This document shows positions 1 to 8,322 of a DNA stretch of 64,000 nt, piece by piece. The DNA comes from Rhodocyclaceae bacterium (lineage in GTDB: Bacteria; Pseudomonadota; Gammaproteobacteria; Burkholderiales; Rhodocyclaceae). A model generated the notes under the pieces. That model ran no database searches and was not told where the DNA came from. It was given only the letters and a program-made list of their open reading frames with translations. Made by a program: the position numbers and the translations under genes. The DNA lies in the NCBI GenBank assembly GCA_016704145.1, contig JADJAS010000007.1, positions 62,001 to 126,000 of the forward strand. Reading direction: 5' to 3'. Each line of letters begins with the position of its first letter. The stretch's first letter is position 1.

Positions 1-482
1 ATACCCCAGTTCACGTCACCGCGCACCGGGTGCTTGGTCACCACGGCGTGCCAGGTACCGACATAGCGGCCGCCGTCGCCCTCGTGCACCAGCGGTACCG
101 GCAGCTTGCACAGGTCGACGTCGGCGCCCTTGAGGATGTTCTCTTTGCAGGGCGCGTCCTTCTTGTCCACCAGCACTGGCGGGACCGGCTCGCCGTTGGT
201 GCGCTTGAGGTACTCCTTGCCGATCTCGGGCAGGCTGGCAGCCGGATCCATGCCGAGCGAGATGGCCATGCGCCGATAGGTCGACAGCGGCGCACCGAAA
301 TAGGAGAAGCCGGGATAGTCCTTGATCCGCTCCATGAAGGGCGCCGGCGCCGCCAGCTCGCAGGCGCGGCGAACGATCGCTCCGGCTTCGTTTTCCCAAT
401 CCACTTCCTGCTTGATGCGCACGGCGTCGCCGCTTTTGATGCAGGCCTCGATGAACTCGCGATTGCTGCGGGGTGCCGCCAC
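1..482 (-). CDS. ppcA: Phenylphosphate carboxylase alpha subunit, UbiD family (5' part only)
   Basis: This UbiD-family decarboxylase/carboxylase runs off the left edge, so only about 160 N-terminal residues are visible. It starts with GTG at 482-480, preceded by AAGGAG at 490-495, which overlaps the stop codon of ppcD. The visible part contains KLPVPLVHEGDGGRYVGT, the UbiD stretch leading into the prFMN/metal-binding domain, and it resembles the neighbouring ppcB product. In Thauera aromatica, phenylphosphate carboxylase has two UbiD-like subunits (alpha and beta) that catalyse CO2 exchange with 4-hydroxybenzoate. The order ppcB-ppcD-ppcA matches that cluster, which is why I call this one alpha. 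The alpha/beta choice rests on position, not on a comparison. Confidence 0.8.
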   Translation of the reverse strand, partial: MAAPRSNREFIEACIKSGDAVRIKQEVDWENEAGAIVRRACELAAPAPFMERIKDYPGFSYFGAPLSTYRRMAISLGMDPAASLPEIGKEYLKRTNGEPVPPVLVDKKDAPCKENILKGADVDLCKLPVPLVHEGDGGRYVGTWHAVVTKHPVRGDVNWG

Positions 483-493
483 GTCTCGTCTCC

Positions 494-1000
494 TTATATC
501 TTGGAAAGAATCTTGTCCCACTTGCCCTGCGTCTTCAGGATCAACTCGGCCACCTCGCGCACGGCGCCATGGCCGCCAGGCGCCTTGGTGACGTACACCG
601 CCGCCTCCCGCACTTCATCCACCGCGTCGGCCACCGCCACCGGGAAGCCGACCCGCTTCATCATCGACAGGTCGACCAGGTCGTCGCCGACGTAAGCCAC
701 CTGGCTGTCGGTGATGGCCATCTCCTTCAGCATCAGCTCGTAGGGCTCGGTCTTCTTCTTGATGCCCTCGTGGAAGTACTTGATCTTCAGCTCATCGGCG
801 CGGTGGCGCACGGCGCCCGACTTCTTCGAGGTGATGATGGCGACGTCGACACCGGTCATCTGCAGCGCGACCACGCCGAAGCCGTCCTTGATGTCGAAGT
901 TGCGCTGCTCCAGGCCATTGTCGTCGATGACGATGCGCCCGTCGGTCATGACCCCGTCGACGTCGAGGATGACCAGCTTGATGTCTTTCGCCTTGTCCAT
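494..1000 (-). CDS. ppcD: Phenylphosphate carboxylase delta subunit, HAD-type phosphatase
   Basis: A 168-residue HAD-superfamily protein with the nucleophile motif DVDGVMTDG (Asp13, Asp15), a central TSKKS segment and a late GDDLVD motif. It has the KdsC-like fold, with no cap domain. In Thauera the 18-kDa HAD subunit lets the UbiD-like core use phenylphosphate, coupling dephosphorylation to carboxylation. The gene sits between the two UbiD genes, 9 bp after ppcB and overlapping the ribosome-binding site of ppcA. That context makes PpcD much more likely than a stand-alone KDO-8-phosphate phosphatase. A purine-rich AGAGGG lies just upstream of the ATG. Confidence 0.88.
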   Translation of the reverse strand: MDKAKDIKLVILDVDGVMTDGRIVIDDNGLEQRNFDIKDGFGVVALQMTGVDVAIITSKKSGAVRHRADELKIKYFHEGIKKKTEPYELMLKEMAITDSQVAYVGDDLVDLSMMKRVGFPVAVADAVDEVREAAVYVTKAPGGHGAVREVAELILKTQGKWDKILSKI

Positions 1001-1009
1001 GTTTCCCTC

Positions 1010-2428
1010 TCAGTCGATTCCGTATTCCGCCCAGCGGCCGCGTATCTTCGCCAGCATCGCCTCGTCCATGCGCGCCTCGACCGGCTTCTGCTTCCACTCG
1101 TAGGGAATGCAGGCGTCCATCAGGATGCGCGAGGTGGTGAGCTTGTCCGAGTTCGGGTCGAGCGCCGGATCGAGCGGGGTGGAGCGGCCACGCTTGATCA
1201 GCTCCGTGCCGCGCAACGGGTCGTAGCGGCATGACAGCGCCCAGAACACGCGCTGCAGGTCGTCGGCCATGATGTCCTCATCCACCGTGATGACACCCTT
1301 GATGCCGTAGGAGCCGGTGTTGCTGCCGATCACCGCGTCGGCGACCTGGCGCGAATGTCCCGGGTAGGACTGCTTGAGCGAGACGACGGCCCAGAAACGG
1401 CCGGCCGACTCGGGCAGCACGCAGACCGACTGCACGCCGGGGATCTTCATCTTCTCCAGTTCGGTCCACAGCGTCGCCGTGCGGGTGAAGGCGAGCAGCA
1501 TGTGCACGTCGGTCACCGGGCGACCCTGGCCGGTGGCCCACAGCACGGAGTTGTTGCGGTGAAGGATCTGCTTCACCTCCAGCGCCGGCTTGAGGATCGG
1601 CTTGTGCAGTTCGTCGGTGTAGTAGCCGGTGTATTCGGCAAAGGGGCCTTCCTGGCGGAAGTTGTTCGGGTCGATCTCGCCTTCCAGCACGATCTCGGCG
1701 CCGGCCGGGACCGGCAGGCCGGTCAGCGGCGCCATCAGGAATTCGGCCGGCTGGCCGCGCACCGTGCCGGTGATGTCGAAGTCGTTGGCGCCCTTGTGCA
1801 TCAGCGTGCCGGCCATGAAGATCAGCGGGTCGCAACCGATCACCGCGGCGGCCGGCATCTTCTTGCCCATCTTGGCGTACTTCTTCATGATCCGCTCACC
1901 ACGCTTGCCCGGCAGAATCTGCACGCCGCAGGTCTTGTCGTCGAGCATCTGCATCCGGTAGGTGCCAAGATTGGTCTCGCCGGTCTCGGGGTCGCGCAGC
2001 ACGACGAATACCATGGTGCCGATGTAACGACCGCCGTCGAGCGGAAAGAATTTCGGCACCGGGAACATATTGAGGTCGACCTTGTCGCCGGCAAGGATGT
2101 TCTCCAGCACCGGGCCGTCCTTGACCTCCTTCGCCTTGATCAGTCCTTCGGAAGTGATGGTCTTCTTCATCCAGGCCTGGGCCGACTCGCACATCGACAG
2201 GTGGTGCGGTAGACCGAGCATGATGGCCAGGCGCTTGGTGGTGGCAAAGGCACCGGTGAACACCGGCGTGTCGTAGCCACTGACTTTCTCGAACAGCAAC
2301 GCCGGGCCCTTGCGCTCCTCGGTCAACTTGGAGACATGCGATATCTCGAGGTTCCAGTCGACTTCTGTCGTGATCCGCCTCAGCTCGTTGGCCTCGTCAC
2401 ACTGATTGATGAAATAACGCAAATCCAT
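1010..2428 (-). CDS. ppcB: Phenylphosphate carboxylase beta subunit, UbiD family
   Basis: A full-length UbiD-family protein of 472 residues, the usual length. Visible family features include the KFFPLDGGRYIGT stretch near residue 125, the PAEFLMAPLTGLPVPAGAEIVLEGEID segment and the conserved EGPFAEYTGYY acidic motif. It acts in the cytoplasm with PpcA, PpcC and PpcD to carboxylate phenylphosphate to 4-hydroxybenzoate, the second step of anaerobic phenol degradation. UbiD enzymes need prenylated FMN made by UbiX, and no ubiX is seen in this window. AAGGAG precedes the ATG. The gene follows ppsC by 20 bp and is read in the same direction, so it is probably part of one long operon starting at ppsA. 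Confidence 0.9.
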   Translation of the reverse strand: MDLRYFINQCDEANELRRITTEVDWNLEISHVSKLTEERKGPALLFEKVSGYDTPVFTGAFATTKRLAIMLGLPHHLSMCESAQAWMKKTITSEGLIKAKEVKDGPVLENILAGDKVDLNMFPVPKFFPLDGGRYIGTMVFVVLRDPETGETNLGTYRMQMLDDKTCGVQILPGKRGERIMKKYAKMGKKMPAAAVIGCDPLIFMAGTLMHKGANDFDITGTVRGQPAEFLMAPLTGLPVPAGAEIVLEGEIDPNNFRQEGPFAEYTGYYTDELHKPILKPALEVKQILHRNNSVLWATGQGRPVTDVHMLLAFTRTATLWTELEKMKIPGVQSVCVLPESAGRFWAVVSLKQSYPGHSRQVADAVIGSNTGSYGIKGVITVDEDIMADDLQRVFWALSCRYDPLRGTELIKRGRSTPLDPALDPNSDKLTTSRILMDACIPYEWKQKPVEARMDEAMLAKIRGRWAEYGID

Positions 2429-2448
2429 TGATGATGCTCCTTCTCGGG

Positions 2449-3147
2449 TTAGTGCTGTGTGTTGTCCGTCGTCGCCATCGGTCTCGTGGCCTGGACCGAT
2501 TCGATCACCTGAAAGCCAGCTCGCTCGATCGCCGCCACGACCTGCCCGGTATCGTCACTGTGAAACCGGATCACCACGCGCTTGAACGGATGTGTTCGCG
2601 GATTGACATCAGTCGGTTTGCCAATGGGATAGATCGCCTGCAGTTCGGCGCCGGCGGCTTCGACGATGTCGGCAATCCGTCCGATCGTGCCGGGCTTGAC
2701 ATCCATCGGCGCCAAGGTGACACCGCTGCGTTTTTCCCAGGCGCTCAGGAAGTGGGCCGCCAGGGCGAACATCTCGTTCGCCGAGATGATGCCGACGACC
2801 CGGCCATCCTCCATCACTGGCAACTGGGCGATGCCATGTTCAATCCCCACTTCCAGGCAGTGCTCCATGGTGTCGGACGCCTGGATGGTGACCGGATTGC
2901 GCACCATCAGGTCCTTGACCTTGACGCGCGTCGAGAAGTAGTTCTGTTCGTCGGCATCCTGCGTTCGCAGGACATAGTGCGCGGCACGCAGACAAATCGC
3001 CCGCGTGATCAGTCCGCGCAGCCGGCCATCATCCACCACCGGCAGCCCGTGCAGATTGTTGTCCGTGATGATTTGTTTCGCCTCGTGCACCAGGGTGTCG
3101 CTGCCGACTACGATGGGGTTCCGTTGCATCCAGTTGCGTACCAGCAC
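2449..3147 (-). CDS. ppsC: Phenylphosphate synthase subunit C, CBS-domain protein
   Basis: A 232-residue protein with two CBS domains at roughly residues 8-60 and 75-130, each with the typical 'NLHGLPVVDDGRLRGLIT' / 'IAQLPVMEDGRVVGIIS' pattern. A C-terminal ACT-like stretch follows. In Thauera the third synthase subunit carries CBS domains and stimulates the PpsA/PpsB phosphorylation of phenol; adenylate binding is plausible but not shown. The start is GTG at 3147, with AGGGAGA seven bases upstream. It lies 12 bp after ppsB and 20 bp before ppcB, consistent with co-transcription. Confidence 0.87.
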   Translation of the reverse strand: MLVRNWMQRNPIVVGSDTLVHEAKQIITDNNLHGLPVVDDGRLRGLITRAICLRAAHYVLRTQDADEQNYFSTRVKVKDLMVRNPVTIQASDTMEHCLEVGIEHGIAQLPVMEDGRVVGIISANEMFALAAHFLSAWEKRSGVTLAPMDVKPGTIGRIADIVEAAGAELQAIYPIGKPTDVNPRTHPFKRVVIRFHSDDTGQVVAAIERAGFQVIESVQATRPMATTDNTQH

Positions 3148-3159
3148 CGTCTTCTCCCT

Positions 3160-4275
3160 TCACATGAGACGCTTGCCCGCCAGCAGGCTGGACACGATGT
3201 AATCCATCGCGGAAGCGGTCGCCGTGACCGTCGCCGCTGGCTGACGGTTGCTCCAGATCGTCTCGGGGCGTGCCTGGAGGATGTAGATGTTGCCGCCCGC
3301 CGGCAGCGCCTTGTCAACGGCCCACTCGATGTCCATCGGCCGGCCATAGTGCTTCTCGATTTTCTTGGCCATCCAGGCGAGCTCGGTAATTTCGTCGTCG
3401 ATCAGGCACTGTATCGATTGCCGCTCGAAGGGCACTTCCGTCGCCACCGACTTCTGGACCCGGGGGTCGACCGTGTAACACATCAGTTTGGTGGAAATGG
3501 TCCGCTCCAGGATGTCCAGCGTCACCTTGTTCACCACGAAATGATCGGGCGTCACCTCACCCGAGACCACCGACTCGCCGAATCCGAAGTTGGCGTCGAT
3601 GACGATCACCGAGCGATCGCCGGTCGCCGGATGCAAAGTGAACATCACGCCCGCCGCATAGGCATTAGCCATCTTCTGCACGCCGACGCTGATCGCCACC
3701 TGATCGTGGGGGAAACCCATCTTCGAGCGATACGCAATCGCTCGCGCCGTGTAAAGACTGGAGATGCATCGACGCACATGATGAATCACGTCGTCGAAGC
3801 CACGAATCCAAAGATAGGTGTCCTGCTGCCCGGCGAAACTGGCGCCCGGGAGGTCCTCGGCCGTGGCGCTCGAACGGATCGCCACCGGCACCGAGGCCTG
3901 GCAGCAGCGTACCGAAAGTTTGCGATAGGCCTCGCCGATCAGATCCTCCAGTTCGATCGACATCGGTCGCGACTCGATCATGTCCCTGATGGCGGCCGAC
4001 GACTTCTCCAGGCGGTCGAGATTGTCGTGATCGAGCCCCTGCAACAGTCCGGCAATCTCGGACTGAATCCCCGCCGCGCGCATGAATTCAGCGAAACCCG
4101 CGGTGGTCAAGGCGAAGCCCGGCGGAACCCTCGCGCCCGAACTGATCAGTTCGCCCAGCGAGGCGCACTTGCCGCCAACGAGCGAAATCGAGTCCTTGGT
4201 GCATTCCTCGAACCAGCTGAGCAAGGGAATTTTCGTCGCCGCTTCGCCAGGCTTTGCGGCCAAGACGGTAGTCAT
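3160..4275 (-). CDS. ppsB: Phenylphosphate synthase subunit B, PEP-synthase-like ATP-binding protein
   Basis: A 371-residue homologue of the N-terminal nucleotide-binding domain of phosphoenolpyruvate synthase. The SLVGGKCASLGEL motif lies near residue 32, VAIRSSATAEDLPGASFAGQQDTYL near residue 130, and the domain closes with NIYILQARPETIW. Phenylphosphate synthase transfers the beta-phosphate of ATP to phenol, and this subunit supplies the ATP-grasp domain that phosphorylates the histidine of PpsA. The phosphohistidine domain is absent here because it sits on PpsA, so the PEP-synthase architecture is split over two genes. The gap to ppsA is 23 bp. Confidence 0.9.
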   Translation of the reverse strand: MTTVLAAKPGEAATKIPLLSWFEECTKDSISLVGGKCASLGELISSGARVPPGFALTTAGFAEFMRAAGIQSEIAGLLQGLDHDNLDRLEKSSAAIRDMIESRPMSIELEDLIGEAYRKLSVRCCQASVPVAIRSSATAEDLPGASFAGQQDTYLWIRGFDDVIHHVRRCISSLYTARAIAYRSKMGFPHDQVAISVGVQKMANAYAAGVMFTLHPATGDRSVIVIDANFGFGESVVSGEVTPDHFVVNKVTLDILERTISTKLMCYTVDPRVQKSVATEVPFERQSIQCLIDDEITELAWMAKKIEKHYGRPMDIEWAVDKALPAGGNIYILQARPETIWSNRQPAATVTATASAMDYIVSSLLAGKRLM

Positions 4276-4298
4276 GCGTCGTCTCCGTGGTTCGGGTG

Positions 4299-6134
4299 TC
4301 AGCGAACGATCGTGATGTGTCCGGACGAACCGTCCACACGCAGCGACATGCCGGACTTGATCACCTTGGTCGCGTACCCGGTGCCGACCACCGCCGGCAT
4401 GCCGTACTCACGGCACACAATGGCCGCGTGGCTCATGACGCCACCGACATCGGTGATACAGGCCTTGATCTTGGCGAATGCCGGAGCCCACGACGGCGAC
4501 GTGGTTGGCGCAACGAGAATCTCGTCCTCCATCAGATCGCGAATTTCCTCGGCGCCGAAGCACACCCGGGCCTTGCCCTCGACAATTCCCGGACTGGCGG
4601 CAAATCCCTTCATCTCGGTGATGCTGTCGGGGTCGCCGACATCCTGCACCGACGCCCAATCCGACAGCGACTTGTTGGTGACACCCCATAGGACGATGGT
4701 GAAAGGTTCCTGGATGACTTCGGGAGCCACGCCGATGGCGGGAGGCGCCCGCCATTCGCGAAACTTCTGCATCACACCCTTGCGCCACTCGATCTCGGTT
4801 GGCCACGTCTTGGTGCCCCGCGGTTTTACGCCAGTGGCCCAAGCCGTCACGATGTCCCACAGTGCCTGCTTGATTTCATCGCGCCGCAGGTACCAGATAT
4901 CCTCGACATCGTCGAGAATGCCATGTTCCTTCATGACCGCGGCCACCTGCCGGATCTTGTTCCAGAAAACCGAATGGAACCAGTGCTCGACGTAGAAAAG
5001 ATGGTTCTCGACGTAGGGAAAGACAGTCTTCGCGCAGCCAAGCAGTTCATCGAACTGTTGTCGGTCGGCCTCGTTGGCGATCAGTTCGCGATACTCGGCG
5101 GTGATGCGGTCGCGCTCGGCGCGGACTTGCTCCATGGGCCGGTCGATATTGGCGCCAGAACGAATCTTGTTGATGTAGGTCTGGATCCCAGAAAGGGGAA
5201 TGCCCAGATTGTCGTTCCAACTCCGATCCGTATGGAACCACCCGGTACCGGACGAGATATTGAACCAAGGGTAACGCGCCTTCTCGAACGCCGCCAGCCA
5301 TTCGGCGCCGCCAGGCGATCTGGCGACGGCCACCTTGACATCCTCCCATTCCCGATGCTCGGTAACCGCTCGGTCGACTCCAAGCAGGATGGCCTTCTTG
5401 GCCAGCCCCTTGAGTTCGTCATCTGGCCTATACATGATGACATCGATGCCCGATATCATCTGCGTCACGCGCTGGAGCGGAATGCTCGGGAAAAGTTTCT
5501 GGGCAAAGTCCATGAAAAACACGTACGCGGCATAGCCCAGGTTGAGAAACTCGAAGTGGTACTGCCAGCACTTGATGCCCAGGTTGATCAGGTCGTCATA
5601 GTTCTTGATCAGGTGGTAGCCTCGCGACTCGCCGACGCCATCGGTGACGATGCTCAAGTCCTCGACCTCGGGCAGACGGGGAATCTCCAGCGCTTCGAGC
5701 TCGGCGATGGTTGCCTCCATCTTGACCTTCCACTTGGCCTCGAGGTCATCCCAGTTCTTGTAGTAGTAACCCGCCCGCTCCATGAAGTTGGGTACACGCG
5801 CGCCAATCTCCTCGGGGTCGCGCACGGGCACGGGTGAAATGTAGACATAGCCGTTGATGATCCGGTGGTCGACCCCTCGCACCGGCGGAACTTGAAAGAT
5901 GCGGTTGTTGAACTGAGACAAGGCGAGATACCACGCCTCGTCCCATATCGTGTCGAATGGATACAGTGGCTCGGGATAATGCAATCCGTCGTAGAACCAG
6001 AACGTCTCCTTTTCGTAGCGGTTGCGCTCGGCGTCATCGGTGACAAACTGATACTGGTAGGGGTACATGCGCTCCCATCCCTCGGTACCGGGAATGGTCT
6101 TCGCCTTGACGTCATGCGGATTGGGGAATTGCAT
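4299..6134 (-). CDS. ppsA: Phenylphosphate synthase subunit A, phosphohistidine-domain protein
   Basis: A 611-residue protein when started at the ATG at 6134, where AGGAGG lies 8 bases upstream; an upstream in-frame start at 6185 has no such support. The C-terminus holds a PEP-utilising mobile domain with GGVMSHAAIV. Counting from the end puts the histidine at residue 569, the position I recall as the phosphorylated residue in the Thauera enzyme. The large N-terminal part should bind phenol. The protein catalyses phenol + ATP + H2O to phenylphosphate + AMP + Pi together with PpsB. It is the first gene of the operon and is preceded by a -24/-12 promoter. Confidence 0.92.
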   Translation of the reverse strand: MQFPNPHDVKAKTIPGTEGWERMYPYQYQFVTDDAERNRYEKETFWFYDGLHYPEPLYPFDTIWDEAWYLALSQFNNRIFQVPPVRGVDHRIINGYVYISPVPVRDPEEIGARVPNFMERAGYYYKNWDDLEAKWKVKMEATIAELEALEIPRLPEVEDLSIVTDGVGESRGYHLIKNYDDLINLGIKCWQYHFEFLNLGYAAYVFFMDFAQKLFPSIPLQRVTQMISGIDVIMYRPDDELKGLAKKAILLGVDRAVTEHREWEDVKVAVARSPGGAEWLAAFEKARYPWFNISSGTGWFHTDRSWNDNLGIPLSGIQTYINKIRSGANIDRPMEQVRAERDRITAEYRELIANEADRQQFDELLGCAKTVFPYVENHLFYVEHWFHSVFWNKIRQVAAVMKEHGILDDVEDIWYLRRDEIKQALWDIVTAWATGVKPRGTKTWPTEIEWRKGVMQKFREWRAPPAIGVAPEVIQEPFTIVLWGVTNKSLSDWASVQDVGDPDSITEMKGFAASPGIVEGKARVCFGAEEIRDLMEDEILVAPTTSPSWAPAFAKIKACITDVGGVMSHAAIVCREYGMPAVVGTGYATKVIKSGMSLRVDGSSGHITIVR

Positions 6135-6212
6135 CGTCTGCCTCCTCCTGGAGAACGTCGTTCGTCCGGGCCGATGAACGAACACTGGGTTGACTTTCCT
6201 GTCCTACCAACC

Positions 6213-6228
6213 AGCAAAGCCCATGCCA
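6213..6228 (-). promoter_or_regulatory. Sigma-54 (-24/-12) promoter of the ppsABC-ppcBDA operon
   Basis: Read on the minus strand the sequence is TGGCATGGGCTTTGCT. GG and GC are separated by exactly ten bases, as in the sigma-54 consensus TGGCAC-N5-TTGCW, with one mismatch in the -24 element. Transcription should start near 6202, about 70 bases before the ppsA start codon. The sigma-54-type activator encoded divergently and activator-like sites 170-200 bp upstream support the assignment. Confidence 0.8.
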
Positions 6229-6280
6229 TGTCTCGTGCTGTGGCGCAACATGGGCGAACCCGGGCGAGCCCACCCGATAC

Positions 6281-6296
6281 TGGTCAATCTTGACCA
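6281..6296. promoter_or_regulatory. Perfect 7+7 dyad between activator sites and the ppsA promoter
   Basis: TGGTCAA-TC-TTGACCA is a perfect inverted repeat with a 2-bp centre. It lies about 55 bp upstream of the -24 element, in the region that normally carries an IHF bend or a second regulator site. No binding protein can be named from the sequence. Confidence 0.35.
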
Positions 6297-6397
6297 TCAG
6301 ACGATAGCCATCGGCGTGCACACGCAGCAACGTTGCTCGGAGTGTCGCGTTGCCACCAATGGGACGATCGGGCGTGGCGGAAAAACTCGATTGTTGT

Positions 6398-6439
6398 ATT
6401 GATCAACTTTCCCGCGCCGGCGGCCATGAATTGATCAAC
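6398..6439. promoter_or_regulatory. Paired upstream activator sites (ATTGATCAAC x2)
   Basis: ATTGATCAAC occurs at 6398-6407 and again at 6430-6439. Both have the palindromic core TTGATCAA, and the centres are 32 bp apart, about three helical turns. XylR/DmpR-family activators bind paired TTGATCAA-like inverted repeats 100-200 bp upstream of -24/-12 promoters. Here the pair is 171-203 bp upstream of the ppsA -24 element and also upstream of the activator gene itself, so autoregulation is possible. Confidence 0.65.
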
Positions 6440-6450
6440 GGAGCAAGCGA

Positions 6451-6504
6451 TGATCGAGCAACGGCTGACGGCAACGGAAAGCTCGGACGAAAATTGCTCG
6501 ACCA
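6451..6504. repeat. Inverted repeat TGATCGAGCAA ... TTGCTCGACCA
   Basis: The arms at 6451-6461 and 6494-6504 match at 10 of 11 positions and are separated by 32 bp. They flank the start of the activator gene's promoter region. This could be a further operator or a degenerate activator site; nothing else is evident. Confidence 0.3.
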
Positions 6505-6508
6505 TGGC

Positions 6509-6537
6509 TTGACTTTGTAAGCCCCAGAAGTTATCAA
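6509..6537 (+). promoter_or_regulatory. Sigma-70-like promoter of the activator gene
   Basis: TTGACT at 6509-6514 and TATCAA at 6532-6537 are separated by 17 bp, giving a start near 6544 and a short leader before the ATG at 6568. The -10 element matches only four of six consensus bases. The activator sites just upstream would allow negative autoregulation, as in xylR and dmpR. Confidence 0.4.
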
Positions 6538-6567
6538 TCCACCTTTTCCAAGCAAGGCACGAACGCC

Positions 6568-8322
6568 ATGGCGAAGGCTGGCGAGATCAGAACGGCGCCC
6601 CGCGAAGCGACGCGGTGGAAGAGCGAGGGTCTACGCGGGCGCTTGCGTTTCGGTGCGGAAAGCGGCCAGATCTGGCTTGACGAGCACCGAATGCTTCTCG
6701 TGCATGCCGAGGCGCAAGCTCTGCTGCGCAAGGAGCTCATCGATTCGCTGGGCATGGAGCGCGCTCGCGGTCTACTCACACGCATGGGCTTCGCTTCCGG
6801 GATGCGCGATGCGCAAATCGCTCGGGAGCGATTCGCCGATGCTAGCGACATGGATGCGTTCATGACCGGCCCCCAACTGCATACGCTTGAAGGCATCGTT
6901 AACGTGACGCCGATCAAGGTCGAACTCGACCGGATGGCGGGGCATTTCTATGGTGAGTTTCTATGGGAGGACTCGTGGGAAGGCCAATGGCACCGGCATT
7001 ACTACGGCATCCATTCCGAGCCTGTCTGCTGGACGCAGATTGGCTATGCCTGCGGGTATACCTCCGCGTTCATGGGTCGCACGATCCTCTACAAGGAAGT
7101 CGAGTGCACCGGCATGGGCAGCAACAATTGCCGCATCGTGGGCAAGCCCATCGAGGAATGGCCGGATGCGGCGGAACATGCCAAATATTTCAGCCCAGAC
7201 TCGATTGCCGAACAGCTGATTGATCTCCAGACGGAGGTAGTCCAGCTACGCTCAACCATTGGTGACCGCCATCAGCACAGCGACGATGTGAGAGGCATTT
7301 CTCCTGGGTTCTTGGCCGCCTTCGAACTGCTGAAACAGGCGGCCGGCTGTAGCATCACCGTCTTGTTGCTTGGCGAGACAGGCGTTGGCAAGGAAGTATT
7401 CGCCCGAAGCCTGCACGACATGGGGCCCCGCCGCGACTCGCCGTTCGTCGCGGTAAATTGCGCGGCGATTCCGCATGACCTGGTCGAATCGGAACTCTTC
7501 GGCGTGGAGAAAGGCGCCTTCACGGGCGCGCAGCATACCCGCCCGGGCCGATTCGAACGTGCCAACGGCGGCACCTTGTTTCTCGACGAAATAGGCGACC
7601 TACCCTTGGCCGCACAGGCAAAGTTGCTTCGCGTTCTTCAGGATGGCGAAGTGGAGCGGCTGGGTGATCAAAAGTTGCGCAAGATCAATGTTCGTCTCGT
7701 CGCCGCAACCAATGCCGGACTCCAAGGGCTCGTCAGGGAAGGACGATTTCGTTCCGACCTTTACTACCGACTGAATGCCTATCAGGTCAAGATTCCGCCG
7801 CTACGCGAGCGCAAACAGGATATTCCGGTTCTAGCAAAGCACTTTCTGGCAAAGTACGCCGCCATCAATGGGAAGAAACTTCGCGGCTTCACGGACAAGG
7901 CCAAGCGCGCCCTGCTTGCATATCGATGGCCCGGCAACATCCGCGAGTTGCAGAATATGGTGGAACGCGGGGTGATACTGGCTCCCAACAGTGGTCAGGT
8001 AGAAGTCAACCACCTGTTTCTGTCCCACTGCGATGGCAGCGATCAACCGAGCGAATTCGAGTTCGGCCTCGCCAGTGATGGCGGCATCACCGGCACCCGC
8101 TGGGAAACGGGCGAGGATCTCTGTGACGCCGTTTTCAATGGCAGGATGACGCTCGACCAGGTGGAGGCGATGTTGCTGACCGCCGCCGTCGACAAGGCGC
8201 GTGGCAACTTGTCGGCGGCGGCGCGATTTCTTGGCATCACTCGAGCGCAACTCGCCTATCGGCTAAAACGGCTGCGGGCGGCCGAAGCCGAACTCGATGC
8301 GGAGATCGGTGTCTTCTCTTGA
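6568..8322 (+). CDS. Sigma-54-dependent activator of XylR/DmpR type, likely phenol-responsive
   Basis: 584 residues in the classic three-domain order. An N-terminal XylR_N/V4R aromatic-sensing domain (about 1-205) contains the V4R signature around GYACGYTSAFMGR and CTGMGSNNCRIVGKP. The AAA+ domain has Walker A GETGVGKE near residue 268, the sigma-54-contact loop GAFTGA near 315 and FLDEIGDLPL. A Fis-type helix-turn-helix (NLSAAARFLGITRAQLAYRLKRL) ends at about 570. Aromatic effector binding should relieve repression of the ATPase and activate -24/-12 promoters. Its place opposite ppsA suggests it controls anaerobic phenol degradation, and the downstream -24/-12 promoter at 9012 is a second candidate target. 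Phenol as effector is inferred from context. Confidence 0.88.
   Translation: MAKAGEIRTAPREATRWKSEGLRGRLRFGAESGQIWLDEHRMLLVHAEAQALLRKELIDSLGMERARGLLTRMGFASGMRDAQIARERFADASDMDAFMTGPQLHTLEGIVNVTPIKVELDRMAGHFYGEFLWEDSWEGQWHRHYYGIHSEPVCWTQIGYACGYTSAFMGRTILYKEVECTGMGSNNCRIVGKPIEEWPDAAEHAKYFSPDSIAEQLIDLQTEVVQLRSTIGDRHQHSDDVRGISPGFLAAFELLKQAAGCSITVLLLGETGVGKEVFARSLHDMGPRRDSPFVAVNCAAIPHDLVESELFGVEKGAFTGAQHTRPGRFERANGGTLFLDEIGDLPLAAQAKLLRVLQDGEVERLGDQKLRKINVRLVAATNAGLQGLVREGRFRSDLYYRLNAYQVKIPPLRERKQDIPVLAKHFLAKYAAINGKKLRGFTDKAKRALLAYRWPGNIRELQNMVERGVILAPNSGQVEVNHLFLSHCDGSDQPSEFEFGLASDGGITGTRWETGEDLCDAVFNGRMTLDQVEAMLLTAAVDKARGNLSAAARFLGITRAQLAYRLKRLRAAEAELDAEIGVFS

Noticed and set aside
494..1000. HAD protein as KDO-8-phosphate phosphatase (kdsC)
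   Set aside because: The fold is the same, but the gene lies between two phenylphosphate carboxylase subunit genes and overlaps the ribosome site of ppcA, so PpcD is favoured.
2428..4995. An 855-codon plus-strand frame across ppsC, ppsB and part of ppsA
   Set aside because: Antisense shadow of well-recognised genes with good ribosome-binding sites; no protein family is recognisable in it.
6398..6439. ATTGATCAAC sites as FNR boxes
   Set aside because: The half-sites touch (TTGATCAA) instead of being spaced by four bases, which fits XylR/DmpR-type sites and not FNR.
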